Source: Candidatus Woesearchaeota archaeon (lineage in GTDB: Archaea > Nanobdellota > Nanobdellia > Woesearchaeales > SM23-78). From it: DNA of 8,075 nt. Below are positions 1-7,166 of this stretch, in pieces; the stretch's first letter is position 1, and each line of letters starts with the position of its first letter. The stretch spans positions 1-8,075 of the forward strand of contig JAFGBP010000061.1 in the NCBI GenBank assembly GCA_016933095.1. The letters run 5' to 3'. The position numbers and the translations under genes are program-made. Under the pieces are notes generated by a model. The model did no database searches and was not told the origin of the DNA. It saw only the letters and a program-made list of their open reading frames with translations.

Positions 1-94
1 AATCGGAAAGCGGTTAACCTAGACTCGGCTAAAAGACGTTATTGATGGGCGGGCGCAGCGGGCTACAAGAGACTTTGAACAGAGCCTCCGTAGG
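1..94. other. Leading intergenic or unrecognised segment
   Basis: No coding region of useful length is open here; all forward frames are short or interrupted (for example TAG at 20-22 and TAA at 15-17). A small forward frame from ATG at 45 to TAA at 123-125 would encode 26 residues with no recognisable motif and runs through the TATA box of the next gene, so it is not called. I looked for tRNA, 5S rRNA and C/D-box patterns and could not fold or align any convincingly. The segment may be the tail of an upstream gene's untranslated region. Confidence 0.5.
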
Positions 95-110
95 CATAAC
101 CTTTATAAGT
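95..110 (+). promoter_or_regulatory. Archaeal BRE/TATA promoter of the surface protein gene
   Basis: The stretch CATAACCTTTATAAGT contains a near-consensus archaeal TATA box (TTTATAAG at 102-109), preceded by an A/C-rich BRE-like segment. Its centre lies only about 22 nt before the ATG at 128. Archaeal transcription normally starts about 22-27 nt downstream of the TATA centre, so the mRNA should begin at or within a few bases of the start codon. No Shine-Dalgarno sequence precedes the ATG, which agrees with leaderless initiation. The exact transcription start is inferred. Confidence 0.75.
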
Positions 111-127
111 GGGATTAGCCAGTAATT

Positions 128-3016
128 ATGAAGATTTACATGCAAGAGGCGAGAATATCTACTTTCATCACGTTGCTTCCTATAATAATACTATTCCTGC
201 TGGTCATGTCGCTCGTGTTCGTGATTGCCACTCCTCGCCTGGACCAGGTCCAGATTGCCTCGTGCATTGCAGAGGACGCTGCTTCATCAGCAGGGACTTG
301 GGGGACGGCGTGCGACAATGCTTATCCCGGAACAGTGTTACATCAGGATGACGAGTCATACGAGGTCCATACTATAAGAAGAGTGGGAGTAAACAGCTAT
401 TGGGGAGGTCTTAGGATAAACTCCTCTAACCTCAGTGTCCTTGACTGCAAGTCTATAGTCGACGTGGCTTTCTGCTATAAATGGTGGTCTGCCACTGACA
501 ACATCACTAATTGCGACGTTAGCGTTGATGCCGATGGCGGCGCCAGCTACACTGCCATTGATACATCCTGCCCAGGCATTTCTGAGCCTGGAGGCGTGAC
601 CTGCGTAAACGTCACATCCTTAGAAGGCTGGAACTGCTCTCATTTCTTCGGAAGCAGCGCTTCAGGCGCCCTTGCCAAGTCCGAGGGCCAGCATAATGGC
701 CAGGGAGAAAACGGTTATTACGATGTTACTTGGGATGTGTTCTATTTCAACGTGACATACGATAATGAGACTGTTGATTTCACACCTCCAGAGTTCACCA
801 ACCTGGCAAACCAGACCCTCTATGCAGGCCAATCCTTATACTATGATGTTGATGCGTATGACGATAATGGCATATCCTGCTTCAAAGTCAATGACACTGA
901 TAATTTCCAGATAGACTGCTCAGGAGTCTTGACGAATGCGAGCGCTCTTTCATTAGGGGATTATTGGCTGGAAATCATTGTGAATGACACATTCGGCAAC
1001 AATCAGACCGGGGAGTTGAAGGTTACTGTAACGAATGAGTCGCTTCCAAGCTTGATAATATGGGGCGTGACGCCTCAGAATGGCTCGGGCTTTGAGCCTC
1101 TCTTGCAAGTGACTATAGGAGCCAACATAACGGCGAATCAGACGAACGATTCTGTGTCATCTGCATCGGCCGTCATTTCCTATCCTAACGGGAGTGCTCT
1201 CTCGCTCTTATTGTCAGGAAACCAGGACTGGTACAGTGCTGTCTTCAGCGCTCCCTTAATATATGGTAGGTATGACTTTAACATAACTGCGAACAGCACC
1301 CTGGGTGAGTATGCTGTAGCGTCATCTTATTTCAACGTGGCTGACATGACGGCCCCTTCCATAACTCAAGCTAACATGATCAGGAGCGTGCTTTTCACAG
1401 GCCAATCAAGCCCGATTATTTTCAGGGCTGATGATGACGTGGCCATGGGCTCTTGCTGGATCGAGGTATTGATGCCTGATATGAACATCAATGCATCTTC
1501 TATTTCCTGCACCGGAGTGCCTTTGATTTATTGGAACACGAATCTGGTGGGGGAGTACTTAATCACGTTCTTTGCCAATGACAGCTTTGGCAACACAGCA
1601 AATGCTTCAGACGCTTATGAGGTCTTCCCGAAGGTAGATGTCAACTATACCTTGAAGACCAAGAACGCCTCGACGACCATAGGCATGACGCTTTACAAGG
1701 AAGATGAGAACGAGGTCATCTACTCCGATGATTATGAGGGTGATGAAGTTATCTCGCTGCCTGATACTGATCTAGACTTCGAGTTTAAGTCGTTCAGTGA
1801 CCGAATTTATGCTAAGCTCAAGAAGGTCGGTGTGGCTGCAAGCGACGGTCTTGCATTCGGACTTGACAAGCACAATTCAGATCCAGGCTACCTAGTGACG
1901 TACGTCGTGGACAACGAGCATTTGTTTGAAGAGGCTGATGTGACCATCTGCTATGATGACTTGTCGGCCTCGGCATTGTATTCTGTCGAATCAGACCTTC
2001 ACATCTACAAGTGCGACAATTATAATTTTGACTCTAGAACCTGCAATAGCGGCTGGGATGACATCACTTCGAGCGCCTCTCAAGACCTTGCTAATCATTG
2101 CTTTGACTTCACGACGGCCTCTTTCAGCGGGTTCAGTATCAAGGAGTACACTCCTCCTCCCATAGAAGATGATGAGACTCCTAGTTCAGTCGGGTCCTTT
2201 GAGACTTACTCTGACTTCTGGAGGTGCGGCATCTGGAGCGATTGCGTCGATGGTGTGGAGTCCAGGGAGTGCATACAGTACAACATGCATGAAGAAGTGC
2301 TCGGAAGCAAGATGGTGGAGAGGAATTGTACGTCAGAGCCTTTGGAGGATGAGCTGGGTGAAGTTGATATTCCGAGGAAGTCCTTTGACGTGACCCTGAT
2401 AACACTGGATTCATCTGATCCTCAATCAAAGGAGGGCTTTTTGAGCATCATTGCAATGCTTGAGAACTATGAGAAAAACCCTTTGTCACTGGAGCTTGAT
2501 TTCAGGATCGTCGATTCTGAAGGAAAAGAAGTATTCCGGGACGCGCGAAGCGTCGTCGTGACGGACCTGCTCATGGAGAGCTACACTTCAAGTGATGCTT
2601 TGCCTTCTGGAGAATATGCGGTGGTCCTTGAAGTCAGGAAGGGAGATGGCCAGGACAAGCAGCGATTTGAAAAGGTTGTCCGCGTTGGGGAACGAGGGAT
2701 TTTGGCTTGGACAAGGCAGGTTTATCGCCAGGATCCGATCTTTAACTGGATCAACGGGGCTGCATTGGTAGTAATCATTGGGTTATCTTTAGCATATTAT
2801 TTCTTCAGCAGGAAGGAGTATGGTAAGGCAAAGCCTATCGTCAAAGTTTCTGATAAGGCCACTCTTAGCCAAGACGCACCGGATTATCAATCCTTAGGTA
2901 GAGATAAGGAGCAGAATGGATTGGTTGCTGGTGGGAAGACTTATCCATTGAAGAATAGAAAATTGAAGAATAGAAAACCAAGAATATCTACCTCCAAACT
3001 TCGGAGCAAGGGTTAA
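128..3016 (+). CDS. Large membrane-anchored surface glycoprotein with Ig/cadherin-like modules
   Basis: Predicted cell-surface protein of 962 residues. A hydrophobic segment at residues 13-34 (FITLLPIIILFLLVMSLVF) is an N-terminal anchor or uncleaved signal. Residues 40-870 should be extracellular and carry about 25 N-x-S/T sequons and many cysteines. Within them, beta-sandwich-like modules resembling Ig/cadherin repeats lie at about 219-302 and 408-500; each opens with a PP- or APS-type hinge and closes with an 'NDTFGN' or 'NDSFGN' motif. A third, less clear module lies at 303-405. Residues 697-735 resemble a thrombospondin type-1 repeat (WSDCVDGVESREC core), and 752-853 look like another beta-sandwich. 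A second membrane segment spans 872-893, followed by a lysine/arginine-rich tail of about 70 residues, presumably cytoplasmic. Such proteins are common in DPANN archaea and are assumed to act in adhesion or the envelope; the exact role is unknown. The start is supported by the TATA box just upstream; ATG at 140 is an alternative. It ends 3 bp from the convergent HAD gene. Confidence 0.85.
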   Translation: MKIYMQEARISTFITLLPIIILFLLVMSLVFVIATPRLDQVQIASCIAEDAASSAGTWGTACDNAYPGTVLHQDDESYEVHTIRRVGVNSYWGGLRINSSNLSVLDCKSIVDVAFCYKWWSATDNITNCDVSVDADGGASYTAIDTSCPGISEPGGVTCVNVTSLEGWNCSHFFGSSASGALAKSEGQHNGQGENGYYDVTWDVFYFNVTYDNETVDFTPPEFTNLANQTLYAGQSLYYDVDAYDDNGISCFKVNDTDNFQIDCSGVLTNASALSLGDYWLEIIVNDTFGNNQTGELKVTVTNESLPSLIIWGVTPQNGSGFEPLLQVTIGANITANQTNDSVSSASAVISYPNGSALSLLLSGNQDWYSAVFSAPLIYGRYDFNITANSTLGEYAVASSYFNVADMTAPSITQANMIRSVLFTGQSSPIIFRADDDVAMGSCWIEVLMPDMNINASSISCTGVPLIYWNTNLVGEYLITFFANDSFGNTANASDAYEVFPKVDVNYTLKTKNASTTIGMTLYKEDENEVIYSDDYEGDEVISLPDTDLDFEFKSFSDRIYAKLKKVGVAASDGLAFGLDKHNSDPGYLVTYVVDNEHLFEEADVTICYDDLSASALYSVESDLHIYKCDNYNFDSRTCNSGWDDITSSASQDLANHCFDFTTASFSGFSIKEYTPPPIEDDETPSSVGSFETYSDFWRCGIWSDCVDGVESRECIQYNMHEEVLGSKMVERNCTSEPLEDELGEVDIPRKSFDVTLITLDSSDPQSKEGFLSIIAMLENYEKNPLSLELDFRIVDSEGKEVFRDARSVVVTDLLMESYTSSDALPSGEYAVVLEVRKGDGQDKQRFEKVVRVGERGILAWTRQVYRQDPIFNWINGAALVVIIGLSLAYYFFSRKEYGKAKPIVKVSDKATLSQDAPDYQSLGRDKEQNGLVAGGKTYPLKNRKLKNRKPRISTSKLRSKG
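2216..2332 (+). other. Thrombospondin type-1-like segment within the surface protein
   Basis: Residues 697-735 read FWRCGIWSDCVDGVESREC and end in a further cysteine (RNCTS). The W-S-x-C...G...R-x-C spacing is the hallmark of TSP1-type repeats, and similar segments recur in large surface proteins of DPANN archaea. The assignment is by motif only, with four cysteines available for disulfides. It sits between the distal beta-rich region and the juxtamembrane beta-sandwich. Confidence 0.5.
2948..2977 (+). repeat. Perfect 15-bp tandem duplication in the cytoplasmic tail
   Basis: The unit TTGAAGAATAGAAAA occurs twice head to tail with no mismatch, in the reading frame, encoding LKNRK twice at residues 941-950. 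It lengthens the basic tail of the surface protein. On the opposite strand the same bases read as a T-rich, pyrimidine-rich stretch 43-72 nt beyond the stop codon of the convergent HAD gene, where a transcription terminator would be expected. Confidence 0.9.
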
Positions 3017-3019
3017 GAT

Positions 3020-3892
3020 TCAATTCCTCTTGTATATCCGCTCGAGGTCCTTTATGAGTTCATCATATGTCCACGTCTTTAGGGTTTGATTTGTCAGCAA
3101 CAGGTTTGCGCCTGCTTTCATCTGCTGGCGTTGAAATTCGACGGGCTTCCCCGATCCTGAATCCAGCGTGACGCCGATTGTGTAGAAGCCGAGAGGTTTT
3201 ACGGCTTTTATCCCTTTTGGGGCATCTTCAAAGACCACTGTGACAGGCACGCCATCTTCAGGCTTCCATCCTACACTGTTCATAAGCATGCCTCTCGCCA
3301 TGGCATAATGGTCTCTTTTCTGGGTCTTGGGATTGTTCCAGTGGGAGAGCATGCCTAGCGCATGGGTGTTGAAGAGGTCAGAGTACTTGCCAATTGAGGT
3401 AATGCCATCATGCCCTATCCTGTCAGCCAATGCCTTGGCGTCTATTCTTGAGAGGATCTTAGCAGCGTTTTCAGATGACGACACCACGGCACGAGGAATA
3501 TTCCTATCATACAGTTCAAAGACAAACCTTGATATTTCATCTATCACCTTGAATTTCCCTTTCTCGATGTATGTGTCGAAGATATCTTGCTTTGTCTCCC
3601 TGAATTTCCTTGCCAGCATCATCTTGTCCCTGTTCTTGTAGATTCGGTGCTCTCTAAAGTAGCCGCGTTCTCCTTCTCTTCCCATAAGCTTTTCCAGGAT
3701 GTTATGGGCTCCCAGAAGGCCTGGTTCTCCTGCCACGTTGGCGGCGTAGAATTCAGAAAAGTCATACGAGGAGGGTATTATCTTCCAGCTGACAGCCGCG
3801 TCTTTCCATGATTCTTCATGAGGAGTCTCGACAAGGACGCCGTCTACGTCGAACATGAACATCAGCTTCTTCTCGATCTCTCTCATATTCAT
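3020..3892 (-). CDS. HAD-superfamily hydrolase, beta-phosphoglucomutase-like
   Basis: A 290-residue HAD-fold protein, probably a sugar-phosphate phosphatase or phosphomutase in the cytosol. Motif I is FDVDGVLVET, with nucleophile D15 and acid/base D17, followed by the ESW cap segment (27-29) typical of the beta-phosphoglucomutase-like group. Motif II is VVSSS (136-140). A lysine at 189 or 192 could serve as motif III, and motif IV is VFEDAPKGIKAV (220-231) with E222 and D223 for Mg2+. All HAD catalytic motifs therefore seem present. At 290 residues it is longer than a typical beta-phosphoglucomutase (about 220); extra sequence lies in the cap and between motifs II and III (about 160-190). The substrate cannot be read from sequence; the neighbouring hexose-phosphate genes suggest a sugar phosphate. 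The start is ATG at 3892, with a second in-frame ATG at 3886; neither has a clear Shine-Dalgarno. It is the last gene of the minus-strand cluster, 106 nt after the kinase-like gene. Confidence 0.85.
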   Translation of the reverse strand: MNMREIEKKLMFMFDVDGVLVETPHEESWKDAAVSWKIIPSSYDFSEFYAANVAGEPGLLGAHNILEKLMGREGERGYFREHRIYKNRDKMMLARKFRETKQDIFDTYIEKGKFKVIDEISRFVFELYDRNIPRAVVSSSENAAKILSRIDAKALADRIGHDGITSIGKYSDLFNTHALGMLSHWNNPKTQKRDHYAMARGMLMNSVGWKPEDGVPVTVVFEDAPKGIKAVKPLGFYTIGVTLDSGSGKPVEFQRQQMKAGANLLLTNQTLKTWTYDELIKDLERIYKRN

Positions 3893-3945
3893 CTTGGAGA
3901 ATTCATCCTGTTTCTTATGGCTTTCGGTGATACAGCAGTCTAAAA

Positions 3946-3964
3946 CATTATGTGTTGCTTTTCG
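3946..3964 (-). promoter_or_regulatory. Possible weak promoter before the HAD gene
   Basis: In the 106-nt gap between the kinase-like gene and the HAD gene, the minus strand reads CGAAAAGCAACACATAATG. An A-rich BRE-like start is followed by a poor TATA-like ACATAATG about 55 nt before the ATG at 3892, which would give a leader of roughly 30 nt. The match is weak, and read-through from the upstream genes is equally possible. Confidence 0.25.
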
Positions 3965-3998
3965 TCGCGGGTTCAGGACGATTAAAGCAGGTATTGCA

Positions 3999-5393
3999 TT
4001 ATATTAGCGGCGCCAGGTAGCTTACCAGTATCCCGTCGAAAGTGGCTCCGGCTCCAGTAATGCTACCCTGGGGAATAGGAGTGCCTGGCTTGGTTAGGTC
4101 ATACGAAACCGCTCCACACATGCCTTCCGGAAGCTCATTGATACTTCTTCCGAAGAGATGGCTGAATTTATCATAAGCACGGCAAGTGGTCTTGCTAAAA
4201 TCTATTATCTCCTCAGAAGAGCCAAATCTTCCGTTCATATACCGGAAACTTGCTCCGCCGACTGCCATTTCAAGGGCTTCTTCGAACATCTTTTTCTGCT
4301 TATCGCAGTCGTTCTCATTCTCATCTCCGTCTTCAATAGGTTTCCTGTAGGCAATTGCGCCGCCTTCAGTGTGGCATATGATGATCTGCCCGGTTTTCGG
4401 TATGTATCCATTGCTCTCGGCCTGGATATGGAATTTCTGGACAATATCTGCTAGGTCCTCAGTCCTATCGCCTCCTAAATCATGATATACTGAGCGTATC
4501 TCGTTCTCGTTGAAAGAGACTGCGTTGGCCTCGCAGAGGACATGCTTATAGCACTTTCCTCCTTCATTCTCTTCATCCTTAAAGGAATTGGTCCCGACAA
4601 ATATTCTTGCGCCTCCATGACTGCTCATTATTTTGTCTATCATATTCTTGTATTCTTCCGGAGTTCCCTTGTTCATGCCGCCAAGGGCCACGATCATCTT
4701 TGGATTCGACTGTGCAGTATCAGCCTTTCGCTTATGATGTATCTTGTTTATCCGGTCATAGAACTCCTTCTCCTTCAGGTCTTTTAGCTTGCGGCCTGGA
4801 TTATATGAAACCATCAGCTTGCTGGAGCCGCAGACATCTTCTAAAGATATTGTCGCTGGCCGATCATTTGTGTGTGCATTGTCCAAGAACCTATCCTGGA
4901 CGTTTACATGGGAGTCGTACTCGTGCATTATGATCTCCTTGGCTGTCTGCACCATATTGCCGTCATAATATGCGTCTGATATCCCGACGAGCTCATCCAA
5001 GTGCAGGTGCATCTCTGCAAGGGCTGATATCGAAGGGCTCCCGCCGAGCGCTTTCCTCCATGAGTCAAACTCGATATAATTATCCACTGCCCTCTTCATC
5101 TCTTCAAACAATACCTCGCTATCAAGCTTGATCTCGTAATCTTTCTTCTCCAGAATCTTCTCAAATCCGATCTTGCACATTCCAAGGATGTGAGTTAAGA
5201 CTGACAAGTCAGTAAGTCTTGACGCCCCCGCAATGAACTCGGAAATTATCCTTGTCCTCAGTCTCTGAGTCGGTTTCACAGAATAATCCCCTGTTGTCTG
5301 GCTTACCCAGATCTTGGGAATGTCATACATTGATCCTCTTCCTGTCGGTGTCAATACTGGTTTCATCTCTGTAATCTCTGTTTTCTCTTCCAT
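3999..5393 (-). CDS. Divergent ADP-dependent glucokinase/phosphofructokinase-like protein
   Basis: A 464-residue protein whose length and motif order match the ADP-dependent glucokinase/phosphofructokinase family (ribokinase fold), which phosphorylates glucose or fructose 6-phosphate with ADP in archaeal glycolysis. Recognisable parts, in order, are: a glycine pair in the small-molecule site (LGGSPSISALA, 116-126); VSYNPGRKL (195-203), matching the family's EFPKG strand; MIVALGGMN (233-241), matching the VSGL strand; SFNENEI (293-299), carrying the NxxE metal motif (N295, E298); and IIICHTEGGAIAY (337-349), matching the IHxHT strand. The C-terminal SITGAGATFDGI (444-455) is the nucleotide-site GxGD loop, but the catalytic Asp is Ala450. 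The segment aligning with the HxE motif reads FVG (265-267). Catalysis may therefore be lost or changed. A GAGGG Shine-Dalgarno lies 7 nt before the ATG, and the gene follows the mutase gene by 19 nt, so the two are probably co-transcribed. Family assignment is from motifs recalled, not from a search. Confidence 0.65.
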   Translation of the reverse strand: MEEKTEITEMKPVLTPTGRGSMYDIPKIWVSQTTGDYSVKPTQRLRTRIISEFIAGASRLTDLSVLTHILGMCKIGFEKILEKKDYEIKLDSEVLFEEMKRAVDNYIEFDSWRKALGGSPSISALAEMHLHLDELVGISDAYYDGNMVQTAKEIIMHEYDSHVNVQDRFLDNAHTNDRPATISLEDVCGSSKLMVSYNPGRKLKDLKEKEFYDRINKIHHKRKADTAQSNPKMIVALGGMNKGTPEEYKNMIDKIMSSHGGARIFVGTNSFKDEENEGGKCYKHVLCEANAVSFNENEIRSVYHDLGGDRTEDLADIVQKFHIQAESNGYIPKTGQIIICHTEGGAIAYRKPIEDGDENENDCDKQKKMFEEALEMAVGGASFRYMNGRFGSSEEIIDFSKTTCRAYDKFSHLFGRSINELPEGMCGAVSYDLTKPGTPIPQGSITGAGATFDGILVSYLAPLI

Positions 5394-5400
5394 AAGTAAT

Positions 5401-5405
5401 CCCTC
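5401..5405 (-). promoter_or_regulatory. Ribosome binding site of the kinase-like gene
   Basis: The minus strand reads GAGGG seven nucleotides before the ATG at 5393, inside the 19-nt gap after the mutase stop codon. This supports that start and translation from a shared mRNA. Confidence 0.6.
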
Positions 5406-5412
5406 GGCGTCT

Positions 5413-6990
5413 CTAGTTTAAGGTTGCTTGATTGCTGTTTCTTAAGGAAACTGGCTGGTAATACAGTTCCTCTCTTAGCTTCAGGTTCTCGTCAAAGTTC
5501 TCGAGCACCAGTTTCTTGAATTTGTCTTCTACATTTGACAGTGTCCTTTCCACGAAAGCTCTGAGGCCTGCCTCTTCCCCTCCGAATGGTACTGCAGATA
5601 CCTTATCTTCGTTTGATGAAGTCCTGAAATAAAGTTTGTATGTTCCGTTTGATATCAACAAGTCTCCTTTTCCTGGCGGTGTGATTGTGAGGCCGTCTTG
5701 ATTCGGAGTATTGGGTCCCTCGGATTCCTGTTTTGGCATAAGGCTTTGGATGATCTCCTTGGCTTTCTCCTTATTGTAATCGAACCTTACCTCTCCTACG
5801 TTGAACTCGACAGTGCTGCAGGCCTCGTCAACGAGTGCTGAGAGGGTCTTGCCGCTCTTCTTCACAATCCCTGTGAGGAGGAGCGCGTCTTTCATGGCGT
5901 CATCGATCCATTCTGCTGTGAAGATATGGCCGCTGAGCTCGTATCCAAGAGGAGCGGCATTCTCTTTCATGGCCTTTATGATGTTGGGCCTTCCAGTGTC
6001 CTTGAATACCGGCGCCAGGCGCATGTCCCTCACGGCCTGCTCTACAGGCAAGAGTTTACGTTCCATGATTATGTCGCGTCCTTTATGTTTGCTTTCGCCT
6101 GCAAGACCATCTGAGATGTATTTGGCAAACACGAGCCCGAGATACTCTGGAGGCACTGCCTTTCCTTCCTCAGTCACTGCAATGATCCTGTCAGCGTCGC
6201 CATCAAATGCGAATCCGATCATTTTCTGCCCGTTCTTTACATCAGTGCTGTGTTTCTTTACGAGGTCGCATATGTCCTTTAGGTTTGTCGGGTTAGAAGG
6301 GTCTGGAGCGTATTTCATGCAGCTTGGAAAATCTCCGTCAGCATAGTCCCTTATGGAATCCACCTTTGCACCCTTGCCTCGGGTGATGGAGGAGAAGACT
6401 CTCGAGGCTGCTCCATTCATCGCATCGACGCATACAAGCAGTCCTTCAAGGCTTTCCTCGGTAGCTTCTTCCAGGGACTTAAGGTATTCTTGGTAGTAGG
6501 CGTTCTTAATGCGGTACCTGTTCTTGCCTTTCTCTTGGTATTGGGAGAACCGGCTTTTGATCTCCTCGGCGGGCTTCCTGTAATATTCATCCAGAACGGT
6601 TATCTTGAGGCCGTTGATATCAGGCTCTTGGTGAGATGCTGTTATCGCCACAGTGGCATCTACCCCAAGATGACGGCTGTGTTCTGTCGAGGGTGTGCTG
6701 AGATTGTAACCCAAGTCCAGAACGACAACGTCGTCTTGAGTTAGAAGGCCTTGGATGAATGCGTCTTTCAACACTGGCGTGCTGCCCCTGCAGTCCCCTC
6801 CAACACTGACTGTCACTGGTCTTCCCTGTGCATTCATCACGAGCCTCTTTGCAAGGACGGCACCTAATGCTACATATTCTTGAGGACTAGGATTCTTTGT
6901 TCGCTTATCGATGAGGTATTCATCGCTGTTGTTGATCTTTTTTACGAGGGATTCGTAGAATCCCATCTCTGCTTTCTGTTCAGTTGCCAT
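5413..6990 (-). CDS. Phosphomannomutase/phosphoglucomutase-family protein
   Basis: A 525-residue alpha-D-phosphohexomutase interconverting hexose 1-phosphate and 6-phosphate (mannose or glucose), linking glycolytic intermediates to sugar-nucleotide or polysaccharide synthesis. Counting from ATG 6990, the four family loops appear in order. The phosphoserine loop is TASHQEPDINGLKI (117-130, catalytic S119, usually TASHNP). The metal loop is FAFDGDADR (260-268). The sugar-specificity loop is GYELSGH (349-355, usually GGE/GEQ-SGH, with E351 and S353 kept). The phosphate-binding loop is RTSSNED (456-462, usually RxSGTEP). NPTNLKDICDLV (233-244) is also typical. About 40 residues follow the last domain. 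All catalytic groups are present, but three loops deviate, so glucose or mannose preference is uncertain. GTG at 7008 gives a frame six residues longer; ATG 6990 is preferred because GGTGA lies 5 nt before it. The kinase-like gene follows after 19 nt. Confidence 0.88.
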   Translation of the reverse strand: MATEQKAEMGFYESLVKKINNSDEYLIDKRTKNPSPQEYVALGAVLAKRLVMNAQGRPVTVSVGGDCRGSTPVLKDAFIQGLLTQDDVVVLDLGYNLSTPSTEHSRHLGVDATVAITASHQEPDINGLKITVLDEYYRKPAEEIKSRFSQYQEKGKNRYRIKNAYYQEYLKSLEEATEESLEGLLVCVDAMNGAASRVFSSITRGKGAKVDSIRDYADGDFPSCMKYAPDPSNPTNLKDICDLVKKHSTDVKNGQKMIGFAFDGDADRIIAVTEEGKAVPPEYLGLVFAKYISDGLAGESKHKGRDIIMERKLLPVEQAVRDMRLAPVFKDTGRPNIIKAMKENAAPLGYELSGHIFTAEWIDDAMKDALLLTGIVKKSGKTLSALVDEACSTVEFNVGEVRFDYNKEKAKEIIQSLMPKQESEGPNTPNQDGLTITPPGKGDLLISNGTYKLYFRTSSNEDKVSAVPFGGEEAGLRAFVERTLSNVEDKFKKLVLENFDENLKLREELYYQPVSLRNSNQATLN

Positions 6991-6995
6991 GCTGT

Positions 6996-7002
6996 TCACC
7001 TT
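6996..7002 (-). promoter_or_regulatory. Ribosome binding site deciding the mutase start
   Basis: The minus strand reads AAGGTGA followed by 5 nt and ATG (6990). GGTGA is complementary to the conserved 3' end of archaeal 16S rRNA. The upstream GTG at 7008 has no such sequence, so translation from 6990 is more likely. Confidence 0.7.
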
Positions 7003-7067
7003 CGTCACTTGTATTCTTGTTTCGTTCTCTGTGTTGGGTTGTACTTCCTGTCGTCTCTTGTCGTCAC

Positions 7068-7080
7068 TGCATGCGATGCA
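7068..7080. repeat. Short inverted repeat upstream of the mutase gene
   Basis: TGCAT and ATGCA arms (5 bp, perfect) flank GCG. It is a possible site for a dimeric regulator such as the Lrp-like protein encoded two genes upstream, but 5-bp arms can arise by chance. Confidence 0.3.
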
Positions 7081-7152
7081 TTGGCTGTATTGTTCTGGTT
7101 CTGCAGAGCAGAGCTACCGCTAGTCAGCGATATCTTCCCCTGCGTCTGTGAT

Positions 7153-7166
7153 GGCCCAAATGGGCC
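7153..7166. repeat. GC-rich inverted repeat just past the unknown gene
   Basis: Arms GGCCCA and TGGGCC (6 bp, perfect) flank AA. As RNA it could form a 5-bp GC stem with a 4-nt loop. On the minus strand it follows the stop codon of the 190-residue gene by 19 nt. No T-rich tract follows, so an archaeal terminator is not supported; an operator or mRNA-stabilising stem is possible. Confidence 0.35.

Noticed and set aside
60..98. tRNA- or rRNA-like bits (minus strand CCTACGGAGGC and GTTCAAAGTC)
   Set aside because: The fragments recall the 16S CCTACGGGAGG site and a T-loop, but no cloverleaf or continuing rRNA sequence surrounds them.
45..125. A 26-codon frame before the surface protein gene
   Set aside because: It runs across the TATA box and ends just before the ATG of the real gene; too short and without motif or ribosome binding site.
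3327..3641. A 104-codon open frame on the plus strand
   Set aside because: Antisense to the HAD gene with conserved motifs; no start signal and no recognisable protein.
5801..6346. A 181-codon open frame on the plus strand
   Set aside because: It lies wholly antisense to the phosphohexomutase, whose catalytic motifs prove the minus-strand frame. The plus-strand translation shows no domain, and there is no promoter or ribosome binding site.
6991..7008. GTG at 7008 as the mutase start
   Set aside because: It has no Shine-Dalgarno, while ATG 6990 has GGTGA at good spacing; the six extra residues add no conserved sequence.
7153..7166. Intrinsic terminator at the GGCCCA/TGGGCC palindrome
   Set aside because: No T-rich tract follows on the minus strand, and archaeal termination depends mainly on T-rich stretches; kept only as an inverted repeat.
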